This document shows positions 9,581-18,148 of a stretch of 64,000 nucleotides of DNA, in pieces. The notes beneath the pieces were generated by a model. It was not told the origin of the DNA, ran no database searches, and worked only from the letters and a program-made list of their open reading frames with translations. The first letter of the stretch is position 1, and the number at the start of each line of letters is the position of its first letter. Position numbers and translations under genes: made by a program. This stretch comes from Bacteroides mediterraneensis (GTDB taxonomy: Bacteria; Bacteroidota; Bacteroidia; Bacteroidales; Bacteroidaceae): NCBI RefSeq assembly GCF_900128455.1, contig NZ_LT635783.1, positions 3,026,497 to 3,090,496 of the forward strand, written 5' to 3'.

Positions 9581-9668
9581 CTCTGTTTCACACTGTGGGA
9601 TATAAGAACCACAGTGTGGGATATATATTTCACACTGTGGAACACAAAAACCACACTGTGAAACAGAG
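9581..9668. repeat. Nested palindromic repeat island with four CACA(C/G)TGTG cores
   Basis: Outer arms CTCTGTTTCACACTGTGG (9581-9598) and CCACACTGTGAAACAGAG (9651-9668) are complementary at 17 of 18 positions. Between them CCACAGTGTG (9609-9618) and CACACTGTGG (9631-9640) form a second, inner hairpin. Each core is itself nearly a dyad, so the four copies can pair in several ways. There is no T run, no open frame and no spacer pattern, so this is neither a simple terminator nor a CRISPR array. It may be a REP-like element or a protein-binding site. Confidence 0.7.
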
Positions 9669-10527
9669 AAAAAGCAAAGACATACAGAAAAAGAGAGAAC
9701 TACCACTGGATTTATGGATTCCCGACCAAGTTACTGACAGCTCAAAAATACGACAATCTCTATTGTGAAACAGGATATTATTCTAATTATCAAACAAATA
9801 AATACACGAATGAACAAATATAATCTTTGGCATGTGAATTATTTATTATATTTTAGCAGTATTGAAAAACACGGATAAATATTTTTGTAAAAAAATGGAC
9901 ACATTTTCATTTATATTGACCATATAATCAGCCATATACAGCTTATTTACAGTTGTATTTCTGCACATTTTCAGCTATTCTACAAGACAAAAAGCACCCG
10001 CTTGCCGAAAGGAACGAATGCCAAAAGTAGAAAGCACAAAAGATATTTACAGCCCGATATTGCTATGCAGAACCTCCCCCGGCAGACAGGCCTCACCCCT
10101 ATAGCTGTCGGGACACATCAATGAAATTTATTGCGCTAAGTCCAATATTTGAATAATAGCCTACATACAGAGAGAAAAAACAAAAACTTTTTTCAACCTC
10201 AAACATCAATCAGAATGGCTCAATAGGGCTTGTATAATTAGCACACACAATATACTTTGACAAGCAATTTAAACAAAAAGAAAAAAAACGCCATCATATA
10301 TACACGAAAGGACAAAACTTCGCGGAAAGGTTCATTGATTAGTAGAATCATAAAATTTGTCTATTTACATTTTGTAATTTGTCTCTTCATGAATAAACGC
10401 AATAATCTATATTTAGACAAGCAAAACAAGCCAAATGCGGCTAACTTTACATCACGATGCTAAGGGAACAAAATCCTTTAACACCAAAGAGATAGAAAAC
10501 ATATTTTTAATTAAACTTTTAAGAACT
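9669..10527. other. Long AT-rich intergenic region before the surface lipoprotein gene
   Basis: No credible gene is visible in these 859 bases; the short frames have no coding character. There is a moderate hairpin with arms CCCGGCAG and CTGTCGGG around 10077-10112. A 9-base direct repeat GACAAGCAA occurs at 10259 and 10417. I found no perfect TAnnTTTG promoter; TATACTTTG at 10251-10259 is the nearest. I looked for paired inverted repeats around a promoter (an invertible switch) and found no convincing pair. Confidence 0.5.
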
Positions 10528-13308
10528 ATGAAAAAAAGAGTCTATGGAGCCCTGATCTTGGGAAGTTTACTTCTCACAGGGGGTATGGTAACTTCTTGTT
10601 CAGATTACGATGATGACATCAACTCTTTGACACAAAGGGTTGACGCAATTGAAGCATCGGTAGCAGACCTGAAATCTGCAATTGAAAATGGGAAAACCAT
10701 TAAATCTGTTACGTCAATAGAAAATGGATTTGAAATCGAATTTTCTGACGGTCAAAAGTATTCAATCAAAAATGGAGAAAATGGCACTACGGGAGATACG
10801 TGGACTATTGGCTCTGATGGTTATTGGTACAAGAATAATAATATAACAGAATGGAAAGCTGTTGGAACAAATGGAGCCGCCGGAGAAAACGGTCAATATT
10901 ATGTTCCCAATACAACAACTGGCTGCTTTGACATCTATAAAGATGGCGAAAAGGTTGAATCTACTGATATCAGCTGGAAGAGTGGTAGCATGTCAGCTGT
11001 ATTTAATGGCACCCAGTTAACTTTATCAAATGTTGATTTAGGCAATGGGGAAACTGGCGATATAAGTTTTAATGTAGGTGTACAGCTTGGTTCTGTTGCT
11101 TTCATCCCAGAAGTTGTCAGCAATGAGGTACCTTATCCAACTACAACGGATGAGTTCTTACACTTAGCAACTTATTTAGATGAAACCAAATATGACCCAA
11201 CAACAAGAGCATTCAGCCCTCAAGCTGGTTTTGATAAATCTAATATTATTGAAACTGCATACCGATTGAACCCAAGCAATGCAAATATTCAGGACGCAGT
11301 TTTGGCATTTATCAATCGCCAAGTTGCAACTCGTTCAGCTGCTGATAAAACGAGTTTATTGAATTGTGCAGATTATACTTGGAATGATAAAGAAGGTACT
11401 GTTTCTGTTAAGACAACTATCAATGCGAGTGCATTAAGTACAGATAACAAAGAATCAGATATCGCAGCATTACAAGTATGGGCTGGTCAGAATCCTGTTA
11501 CATCAGACTATATTTATGTAGAATCAACTCCGATAGATGTCCTGTTAGCAGATAGTATGGCAACATTGAATGCAGGCTCATTCAAAGGCTTCTATCCACG
11601 TACCAAGAGTATAGCTAAAGGTGAATCAAGTGATTTTATCCAGGAATTCGTAAAACTAACAGATGCTACAAACTTCGATTTCTATTATAACGGTAGTATC
11701 GATTTGAAGAAGCGTGCTGGATTGTACTCTAGCAAAAAAGGTGAATTCATCTCTGATTTAGGCTTTACAGGAATGAGTTACGAATTCTCACTTCCGGAAG
11801 AATACAAAGCAAAAGATGATCAAAATACAAACCAGCAATGGTATGTTAAAATGGAAGATGGTGTAGTTTCTGTAAACAAAGATCATCTTACTGAAAGCTT
11901 AATCCCAGCAATTGGAAAAACTCCTGTTGTCCGTGTAGATGCTTTCCTGACATCAAACGCAGGTGTGAAGAGATTAGTTGCTTCATCTTATATTAAACTT
12001 AACATAGTTGAGACTATTGAAGAAGGTGAAGATCAACCAGATATCACAGGAAATATCGGTAATGAAATGGCATTTGCATATAATAATTTAACAAGTGCTA
12101 CAACAAAAGTTGGTGAAATGCCGTGGACAGAAGTAAACAACGTCATCTATGGTAAGACAAACTTAACTTCAAAAGAGTTCTGGAAGTATTACGGAGGTAA
12201 AGACGATGTTTATCAAATCCAAGTAACTACAACTAATAAGGCTGGTAATACTGTAACTCTCATCAACCAGCAGGGTAACGCCGATGAATTAGTTTCATTT
12301 AACAATAGTGGTATTTACTTTGATATAAGATTGAACAACGTAGAAAGCACTGAAACTTCTAACATTAAAGTTAGCATCAACAACTTGGTTAAGACTCAAA
12401 ACACTTATAAAGATGTGAATGGTAAGGGAGCTGAATACAAAGTAACTATTACAATCCCATCTGACAATATCAAGGCAAGAGGTAATGTCGTTTTAACCCA
12501 GACATTCTATGTAAAAGAAACTTGTGCAGCATTCAACTTGAACCCATTGTATAAAGAAGGTGAAAACACAATCGTTGTCAAAGGTCAGTTGAATCCGAGT
12601 GACAAATGGGAAATGTCATCTGTTGTAAGTGAACATTTTGAAAAGCTAAATGGTAAAGATATCTTCAACTATTACGCAACAACAGCTCCTAATGCATTAA
12701 CTACAAATGGATTGACATTTGAATGGGCTACAGGCGTAACTGGAGTTACTCCAATGGGTGAACAAGCACAAGACTTCACTGTAGCATTGGATGGTGCAAT
12801 GACTACTGCCGAGTCTATTAAGAATATGACATACCAGATTGAATTAGTTAATGGTGAATATTGCAACTACAATTACAATATTAAATTCATTAATCCGTTC
12901 GTTGGTGTAAACGGTAATAGCATTAAAGTTTATGGTAATGGAGTAGGAGAAAATACAGCAGATGTTGCTACAGAAGTATTAGTCAACGACTTAGAAAAAG
13001 ATGCTATCTTCCATTATGTTGGAACAGGATTAACATTGACATCTAAAGCAACAAATACTTATCATGTAGATAAACCTACTGTAAAATACGCATTCGATGA
13101 AACAAATGCAGATTACCAGACAATTATTAAGAATATGTCAGCTGGATCTATCTTGAATGTGGATGCTTCAACAGGTAAATTTACATGGAAGAATGAAGGA
13201 GCTAGATTGACTAAAGATTATACATTACATGTAATTGCAACTATTACATTTGCAGACTTGTCAGAAGTTCAATGTGTAATCCCTGTTGTATTGACAGCAG
13301 AAAAATAA
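10528..13308 (+). CDS. Large surface lipoprotein with PL29-N/collagen-like N-terminal module (S-layer-like candidate)
   Basis: This 926-residue protein starts with a lipoprotein signal ending in VTSC near residue 21, followed by an acidic SDYDDD that suggests export to the cell surface. A short coiled coil follows (INSLTQRVDAIEASVADLKS), then the glycine-rich module common to Bacteroides proteins annotated as PL29 N-terminal domain (NGENGTTGDTWTIGSDGYWY, GAAGENGQYYVPN). The remaining 800 residues look beta-rich, with many Thr, Asn and Val. Codon use is strongly A/T-ending, unlike the GC-richer neighbours. The ATG at 10528 is chosen over 10435 because the signal peptide begins there. It is followed by an OmpA-family gene; a similar lipoprotein-OmpA pair forms the phase-variable S-layer locus of B. 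thetaiotaomicron (BT1927), from memory. Function as an S-layer protein is an inference. Confidence 0.7.
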   Translation: MKKRVYGALILGSLLLTGGMVTSCSDYDDDINSLTQRVDAIEASVADLKSAIENGKTIKSVTSIENGFEIEFSDGQKYSIKNGENGTTGDTWTIGSDGYWYKNNNITEWKAVGTNGAAGENGQYYVPNTTTGCFDIYKDGEKVESTDISWKSGSMSAVFNGTQLTLSNVDLGNGETGDISFNVGVQLGSVAFIPEVVSNEVPYPTTTDEFLHLATYLDETKYDPTTRAFSPQAGFDKSNIIETAYRLNPSNANIQDAVLAFINRQVATRSAADKTSLLNCADYTWNDKEGTVSVKTTINASALSTDNKESDIAALQVWAGQNPVTSDYIYVESTPIDVLLADSMATLNAGSFKGFYPRTKSIAKGESSDFIQEFVKLTDATNFDFYYNGSIDLKKRAGLYSSKKGEFISDLGFTGMSYEFSLPEEYKAKDDQNTNQQWYVKMEDGVVSVNKDHLTESLIPAIGKTPVVRVDAFLTSNAGVKRLVASSYIKLNIVETIEEGEDQPDITGNIGNEMAFAYNNLTSATTKVGEMPWTEVNNVIYGKTNLTSKEFWKYYGGKDDVYQIQVTTTNKAGNTVTLINQQGNADELVSFNNSGIYFDIRLNNVESTETSNIKVSINNLVKTQNTYKDVNGKGAEYKVTITIPSDNIKARGNVVLTQTFYVKETCAAFNLNPLYKEGENTIVVKGQLNPSDKWEMSSVVSEHFEKLNGKDIFNYYATTAPNALTTNGLTFEWATGVTGVTPMGEQAQDFTVALDGAMTTAESIKNMTYQIELVNGEYCNYNYNIKFINPFVGVNGNSIKVYGNGVGENTADVATEVLVNDLEKDAIFHYVGTGLTLTSKATNTYHVDKPTVKYAFDETNADYQTIIKNMSAGSILNVDASTGKFTWKNEGARLTKDYTLHVIATITFADLSEVQCVIPVVLTAEK

Positions 13309-13339
13309 TTAACAGCCTAATTCATTAATTAGCAAAGGA

Positions 13340-13369
13340 GGGAGGATGGCATTGTCATTCTCCCTTTTT
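13340..13369 (+). terminator. Hairpin terminator between the surface lipoprotein and OmpA genes
   Basis: Arms GGGAGGATG (13340-13348) and CATTCTCCC (13356-13364) pair over nine bases with one G-T pair, followed by five T. Because the OmpA gene starts 18 bases later, partial termination here would make the upstream protein more abundant. Confidence 0.7.
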
Positions 13370-13386
13370 GCTTAAAAGATTAGCCT

Positions 13387-14496
13387 ATGAAAGCCAAAAG
13401 ACAAATTATGGCAATTATGCTAGTAGCTAGTACATTTGCCGCAACAGCCCAAACCAGCAATCAATCTTCCCTGCAAATCAAGGAAGAAGGAAAGACTGAG
13501 TTTGTTCCTCACTGGTTTATGCAAGTACAGGCCGGTGCCGCACATACCCGTGGTGAAGCAAAATTCGGGGATTTAATCTCTCCGGCAGCTGCCATCTACG
13601 GGGGCTATCAGTTTACACCGCTCTGGGGACTGCGTGTCGGAATAAGTGGTTGGCAGGCTAAAGGAGGATGGGTTGCCTATAATCAGGTATACAAGTACAA
13701 TTACCTGCAAGGAAACGTAGATGCCACATTGGATTTGAGCAATTTGTTCTGCCACTACAATCCAGACCGTTTCTTCAATGCATACCTGTTTGCAGGTGTG
13801 GGTCTGAATGGAGCGTTCAATAACGATGAAGCTGTTGCATTAGCCAACAAAGGCTATGAATTGCGTTACCTATGGAAAGACAACAAAATCAGCCCAGTAG
13901 GTAGATTCGGATTAGGAACCAACCTGCGACTGACTTCAAATCTGTTCTTCAACATTGAAGTAAATTCCAATATACTGTCGGATAAGTTCAACTCAAAGAA
14001 GGCGGGTAATGTCGACTGGCAGTTCAACGCACTGGCCGGATTTACAATCAAGTTCGGAAAGACTTCGCGCAAGACAGAGCCAGTATATTACGAACCCACT
14101 CCGCAGCAACCGGCACCTCCTGTCAAGGAAGAGCCGAAACAGGTGCAAGAGCCGGCTCCTGTGAAAAAAGAAAAGGTCAGCATGACAGAAAACATCTTCT
14201 TTGACATTAACTCGTCTAAGATACGTACATCAGAAGAACAGAAAATTGAAAGACTGGCAGAATTCATGAAGAACCATGCGGACTGCAAAGTTACAATTTG
14301 TGGTTATGCAGACAAGCAGACAGGTAATGCAGATATCAACGAACGTCTTTCTAAAAAACGTGCAGAATCTGTGGGTGCGATGTTGAAAGATAAAGGCATT
14401 GACAGCCAGCGTATCATAATAGACCACAAAGGTGATACGGTACAGCCATTTAGCACAATAGAAGAGAACCGTGTAAGTATCTGTATAGCTGAATAA
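13387..14496 (+). CDS. OmpA-family outer-membrane protein with peptidoglycan-binding domain
   Basis: This 369-residue protein has a signal peptide (first 22 residues, ending TFAATAQ), an N-terminal eight-strand-like barrel to about residue 225, a Pro/Glu-rich hinge (TPQQPAPPVKEEPKQVQEPA near 240) and a C-terminal OmpA domain. The OmpA domain shows NIFFDINSSKIRTSEEQKI, KVTICGYADKQTGNADIN and LSKKRAESVGAMLKDKGI, the conserved peptidoglycan-binding core. It would anchor the outer membrane to the cell wall. Its position 78 bases after the large surface lipoprotein suggests it helps to anchor or display that protein. Confidence 0.88.
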   Translation: MKAKRQIMAIMLVASTFAATAQTSNQSSLQIKEEGKTEFVPHWFMQVQAGAAHTRGEAKFGDLISPAAAIYGGYQFTPLWGLRVGISGWQAKGGWVAYNQVYKYNYLQGNVDATLDLSNLFCHYNPDRFFNAYLFAGVGLNGAFNNDEAVALANKGYELRYLWKDNKISPVGRFGLGTNLRLTSNLFFNIEVNSNILSDKFNSKKAGNVDWQFNALAGFTIKFGKTSRKTEPVYYEPTPQQPAPPVKEEPKQVQEPAPVKKEKVSMTENIFFDINSSKIRTSEEQKIERLAEFMKNHADCKVTICGYADKQTGNADINERLSKKRAESVGAMLKDKGIDSQRIIIDHKGDTVQPFSTIEENRVSICIAE

Positions 14497-14522
14497 GCTC
14501 CATTTAACTCTTCATAACATGC

Positions 14523-14571
14523 AAAAGGGGTGTCACTCTCCCTCTCGTAGGGAGATGAGGGCACTCCTTTT
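14523..14571 (+). terminator. Terminator after the OmpA gene
   Basis: Outer arms 14524-14534 and 14560-14570 and inner arms 14537-14542 and 14550-14555 form a long stem, followed by TTTTCTT. Confidence 0.7.
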
Positions 14572-15361
14572 CTTAATATCACCAAGGTTGACAAGAAGGG
14601 AATAATTCTTGGTACTATTTCTGGAAATTCAACGCCGCCGGGAAACCATAAAGCCCCACCATCTTCTGTATTGCCATCATAGCTTCAATGATAGTCAGTT
14701 TCCATAAAGTCATGTGCAATAATCTGACCCTGGGCATTTTTCCTTATCGCCCTTTCGCTCCCTTTCTGCTTTACGGTTATCCCTCTATTTTCCGCCTTCT
14801 CTTCCATCCTTAGATATTTTATACGGTCAATTTTTTCCTCGTGGTCCCTGAACTTAAACAGGCATACATCCGGGGCTTCCTTCCTTAAACCCACAAGCTT
14901 GAACTGGTAATGCTTCTTTGTATCATATACTTCCAGTATAAGCCCTGGCAGCCCGTTGAATTTCCAAGGCCCTTCACTTACAGCAATTTCCGGTGTGAAC
15001 CAGGCTTCATAATCACGGCCATGATAGTGACAGGTCGCCAGTTGACAGGCATACCCTTGAATGGTTCTGATACTGTCCCGAAGAACCCAGTCCTGTGGTA
15101 CATATTCTCCCTCTATATGACAATTAACGATTCCATTTGTGGTGCCAAGCATCACCTGTGAGGTCATCTTACCCTTCGGATAATTCTTATAAATATAGTC
15201 ATGCAGGATTCTGGGTATGGGCAAAGAGGCATAGTCCCTTTTTCGGATATTCCCTATCATCATTTCACCCCATATTTTGCGTCCTGTGGGATCGTAGAAC
15301 AAGGAATCATTATAAAACATGGGGTAACCGTAACACTGGCTGATTGTTTTCCCGATACGCA

Positions 15362-15369
15362 AGATCACT
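15362..15369. repeat. IS66 target-site duplication, left copy
   Basis: AGATCACT directly abuts the left inverted repeat of the element and is identical to 17971-17978. Eight bases is the usual duplication for IS66. Confidence 0.93.
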
Positions 15370-15412
15370 GTAAGCATTTGTTAAACTACAGGTATTGAAC
15401 TTTATATACAAC

Positions 15413-15455
15413 AATAGCGACTGTCACTATAAACCTAATAGTTGCAGTCGCTATT
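15413..15455 (-). terminator. Hairpin at the distal end of IS66
   Basis: AATAGCGACTG (15413-15423) and CAGTCGCTATT (15445-15455) pair perfectly just past the tnpC stop. The 18-base sequence AACCTAATAGTTGCAGTC at 15432-15449 recurs with three changes at 15465-15482. Confidence 0.6.
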
Positions 15456-15480
15456 ATTTTATTGAACCTATATGTTGCAG

Positions 15481-17121
15481 TCAGCACCGGTTGCCGGCTT
15501 CCTCCTCTTGTTTTGTCAATGCACTTTCCGGATGTTGCAGCTTCCATTTATGTGGAAGCAGTTCCAGCAGTTCCTCATGAGTAGCCTTTTTGTGATAGGG
15601 CATTCGGGCGATGACATCATTCAGATAATCCCTTGGGTTTACATCATGTGCCTTACAGGTGGCCAGCAGGGAACAGATGACCGACATATTAGCCGCTGCC
15701 TCATGGTTGCCGCAGAAGAGGTAATTTTTCCGTCCCAGAGTAATCGGCCGGATGACATTTTCAGCCAGATTGTTATCCCAGAGCAGGCGTCCGTCCTCCA
15801 GACATCCCATCATGTTGTCCCATCGGGTATAGGCATACGTGATGGCTTTCCCGATCTGGGAATTGGGGCTGTACTTGATTCCTTCCGTTTCCATCCACAC
15901 TTTTATGGTATTCATGACAGGTCCGGCCAGTTCCCGGCGCTTCGTCTTCCGCTCGTCGTACGACAGGCCCGCCTTATCGCAGCAGTGTTCAATCCGGTAA
16001 ATATGCTGTATCTGGGTCAGGCCATGTTCGGCCATCTCCCGGTTTTCATCCAGAGCCTGTTCAAAATGACGGCGGATATGCACCAGGCAGTTGAGCAGCC
16101 GCACGTCGGGGTTGGTTCTGAAGGCTGTCTCATAGCCTGCAAAACCGTCGCATTGAAGATAACCCTTGAAGTGATATTGATTTGCCAGGGATTCGATGAC
16201 CGCTCCGGCACGCGATCCCTGGTCGTAATGGAAGATGACCAGTTTCTTCATGACCGACCTTACCATCCACAGGTATTCCTTGTCGGCCCTGTGCTTTTCC
16301 TTGTTGATGACCGGAACAGTGGTTTCGTCCGCCTGTACATAGTCGCAGGAAAAGACTTCCTTCTTGAGCTCCTCATACAGAGGCCTGAGCAGCTCCACCG
16401 TTTTTTTGAACCATCCGTCCAGCGTACTTTCCGTAAGGCCTTTCATCCCAAGATGCCGGTACTGCTGTATCTGCCGGTAGAACGGGACGTGATATTCATA
16501 CTTCTGAAGCAGTATCTCGGCAAGCAGGCTGGTGTCGGCGATGCACTTGTCGACGGGCATCAGCGGCATGGGGGCAATCTCCACGCCTTTCTGCCCTGCG
16601 GGAGGAAGCCGGGTGCTGTCCTTGAGCGCATATTTGGGACGGATAATTTCCTTGACATAGAGCATCCCCGGTTTGTGCTTGACCACTTTGGTTACCTCTT
16701 CGCCAATCCTACGATATAAGGACAGGTCCACACCGGCCGGCTCTATAACCTCGGTTTCGAGTATGGGCAGATCCTCTGTCATTTTGCGGTTCTGACGCTT
16801 CTGCTTCCGGACTTCCACCAGTTCCTTTTCTATCTGCTCCACGGCCCCGTCACGCTTTTCTTCCGCCTGATGCCGGAGTCCGGCAAACTCTTCGGCAAAA
16901 AGGTCGGGCATATCGGGATTATATACGGGAAGCTTTTCTGTCTTACGCCCAAAGAGCTGGCGGTTCAGCCATGCAATCTGAGCCGTCAGCTCTTTGATTC
17001 GTTCCTGCAGATTCTTAATCTGTTCCGCCTGATCCTTATTAGTGGCAGACAACGAAGCAATGGAGGCATTCAGCCCTTCTATCGTCTTGAGCAGTATATC
17101 CTTTTCTTCCATTGTCCGCAT
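15481..17121 (-). CDS. tnpC: IS66 transposase TnpC
   Basis: This 546-residue protein is the DDE transposase of the element. It shows an N-terminal leucine-zipper-like coiled coil (LNASIASLSATNKDQAEQIK), the LNRQLFGRKTEKL motif, a zinc-binding-like stretch after it, and a catalytic core with CDYVQADETTVPV (first Asp), YLQCDGFAGYETA (second Asp) and NNLAENVIRPITLGRKNYLF (Glu region). The C-terminal short IS66 segment with ATCKAHDVNPRDYLNDV is complete. The start may be either ATG at 17121 or the one at 17112. It works with TnpA and TnpB. Confidence 0.93.
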   Translation of the reverse strand: MRTMEEKDILLKTIEGLNASIASLSATNKDQAEQIKNLQERIKELTAQIAWLNRQLFGRKTEKLPVYNPDMPDLFAEEFAGLRHQAEEKRDGAVEQIEKELVEVRKQKRQNRKMTEDLPILETEVIEPAGVDLSLYRRIGEEVTKVVKHKPGMLYVKEIIRPKYALKDSTRLPPAGQKGVEIAPMPLMPVDKCIADTSLLAEILLQKYEYHVPFYRQIQQYRHLGMKGLTESTLDGWFKKTVELLRPLYEELKKEVFSCDYVQADETTVPVINKEKHRADKEYLWMVRSVMKKLVIFHYDQGSRAGAVIESLANQYHFKGYLQCDGFAGYETAFRTNPDVRLLNCLVHIRRHFEQALDENREMAEHGLTQIQHIYRIEHCCDKAGLSYDERKTKRRELAGPVMNTIKVWMETEGIKYSPNSQIGKAITYAYTRWDNMMGCLEDGRLLWDNNLAENVIRPITLGRKNYLFCGNHEAAANMSVICSLLATCKAHDVNPRDYLNDVIARMPYHKKATHEELLELLPHKWKLQHPESALTKQEEEAGNRC

Positions 17122-17200
17122 CTGTTTTGTTTATGTAAATATACTAAATATAAGCGGATTACACAATAATATCCGCACTTTTGTTCACTCCGGAAGCATA

Positions 17201-17569
17201 TTATACATGATATTCCTTGCGCTCTGCCCTCAGGCGCCGGAGCCTCTGCTGCGGATTTTCCTGAATGCCCTCGACCATCATCACCAGGTCGCGCCATTCC
17301 ATGGGATAGCTGTTTGATTGGGGATCGTACTCCGGCAGTTTGAAGCGGCCCGCCTCCAGGCGTTTTACATACATCACCATACCTCCGTCTTCTGCATGAA
17401 GCAGTTTCATGAGCCTGCGGCTGGAACCGATGAAGATGAAGACATCCCCGTTCTTCACTTCGCTGTTCATCTTCTCATGTACCACTCCGCACAGCGAACT
17501 GATACCCTTGCGCATATCTGTCCTGCCAGGACACAGGAAGTAGCGCATCGTGTCGTTCAGGTTAAACAT
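17201..17569 (-). CDS. tnpB: IS66 accessory protein TnpB
   Basis: This 122-residue protein is the IS66 Orf2/TnpB accessory factor, needed for efficient transposition although its biochemical role is unclear. Signature segments are YFLCPGRTDMRKGISSLCG, NGDVFIFIGSSRRLMKLLH and RLEAGRFKLPEYD. Its start overlaps the end of tnpA by eight bases, so the two are probably translationally coupled. Confidence 0.92.
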   Translation of the reverse strand: MFNLNDTMRYFLCPGRTDMRKGISSLCGVVHEKMNSEVKNGDVFIFIGSSRRLMKLLHAEDGGMVMYVKRLEAGRFKLPEYDPQSNSYPMEWRDLVMMVEGIQENPQQRLRRLRAERKEYHV

Positions 17570-17885
17570 GGCCGCCTCGAAGACTTTGGGTGAACAGCTC
17601 CATCAGTATCTCTTCTGACCCGTTCCCGAAGTGGGCACGAAGACCGTTGGGAAACAGAACGGACACACCATGCGGCACTTGTCCTTCAGGGGACGATTCC
17701 ATGACTGACTGTTTAAGACTGATGGGAACCAGCTCCTGTTTAACACTGTTCCTGTCAACCGAACATTTTCTACGCCAGTAATGATAGGTTGAATAACTTA
17801 TACCTATCTGTTGTAGGTACGACTTCAACGGCAGGCCGCTTTGTTGTACCTGTAATTCCAATTCTTCAAATTCCAGTCTATTCAT
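17562..17885 (-). CDS. tnpA: IS66 accessory protein TnpA
   Basis: This 107-residue protein is the short first frame of IS66, with a helix-turn-helix-like region (LPLKSYLQQIGISYSTYHYW) and a basic stretch RRKC that suggest DNA binding. It is less conserved than TnpB and TnpC, so the call rests largely on position and on the IS66 order. It begins 85 bases inside the right end of the element. Confidence 0.85.
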   Translation of the reverse strand: MNRLEFEELELQVQQSGLPLKSYLQQIGISYSTYHYWRRKCSVDRNSVKQELVPISLKQSVMESSPEGQVPHGVSVLFPNGLRAHFGNGSEEILMELFTQSLRGGHV

Positions 17886-17970
17886 AATAATTGAGGTTTG
17901 ATTGTATTCGCTGCCGCAAAGCTACAATCAAACCTCAAGGTGTAAAAGGTGCATTTGTCCGAATGCTTAC

Positions 17971-17978
17971 AGATCACT
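17971..17978. repeat. IS66 target-site duplication, right copy
   Basis: AGATCACT follows the right inverted repeat directly and matches 15362-15369. Confidence 0.93.
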
Positions 17979-18148
17979 CTTTCGGTAGTGACATCCGTAC
18001 CCAACGTATCAGTCTGTTCCGTACAGTCGTATTCACACTCCATTATGGATGGTTCCAATGCTTGGATATATCTGTCAATCTGCCCCCACACACTGGTGCA
18101 GCCCATTAAAATAAAAAGCGTCAATAATGTTCTCATCATCAGATTCTG

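Larger units (their letters stand above)
15370..17970 (-). mobile_element. Complete IS66-family insertion sequence (2601 bp)
   Basis: The left end begins GTAAGCATTTGTTAAAC and the right end, read inward on the minus strand, begins GTAAGCATTCGGACAAATG; the first nine bases are identical and GTAAGC is the family signature. Both ends are flanked by AGATCACT. Inside are tnpA, tnpB and tnpC in the usual order on the minus strand, the same orientation as the gene it interrupts. All three frames are intact, so the element may be active. Its boundaries are exact because the interrupted gene can be rebuilt. Confidence 0.95.
14685..18139 (-). pseudogene. GLPGLI-family gene split by an IS66 insertion
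   Basis: The 5' part of the gene lies at 17971-18139: signal peptide MMRTLLTLFILMGCTSVWGQ, then IQALEPSIMECEYDCTEQTD and TTERVI. The 3' part lies at 14685-15369: ILRIGKTISQCYGY, GLPGLILEVYDTKKHYQF and the end HDFMETDYH. Removing the IS66 element and one copy of the 8-bp duplication restores an uninterrupted frame reading TTERVILRIGKT, which aligns with SMILRLGKRFTS in the intact neighbour at 18149-18976. The two were therefore tandem paralogues of the same secreted family, whose function is unknown. Frames that run into the element give truncated products. The insertion looks recent because the rest of the frame is intact. Confidence 0.92.

Noticed and set aside
9581..9668. CRISPR array
   Set aside because: The repeats are short, in both orientations and without regular spacers; no cas genes are present in the window.
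10257..10463. 68-codon frame upstream of the surface lipoprotein
   Set aside because: Lys- and Asn-rich low-complexity translation, overlapping the leader region, with no start signal.
9700..10527. Invertible promoter switch upstream of the S-layer-like gene
   Set aside because: I searched for a pair of inverted repeats around a promoter, as at the BT1927 locus. Only a weak 7-base pair (GGCTTGT and ACAAGCC) and direct 9-base repeats were found.
14600..14685. Small frame after the broken GLPGLI gene (starts MMAIQKMVGLYGF)
   Set aside because: Only 21 codons long with no promoter or family; it may be an old remnant, but nothing supports it as a gene.
15472..16719. 415-codon plus-strand frame across IS66
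   Set aside because: It lies antisense to TnpC, whose catalytic motifs are intact.
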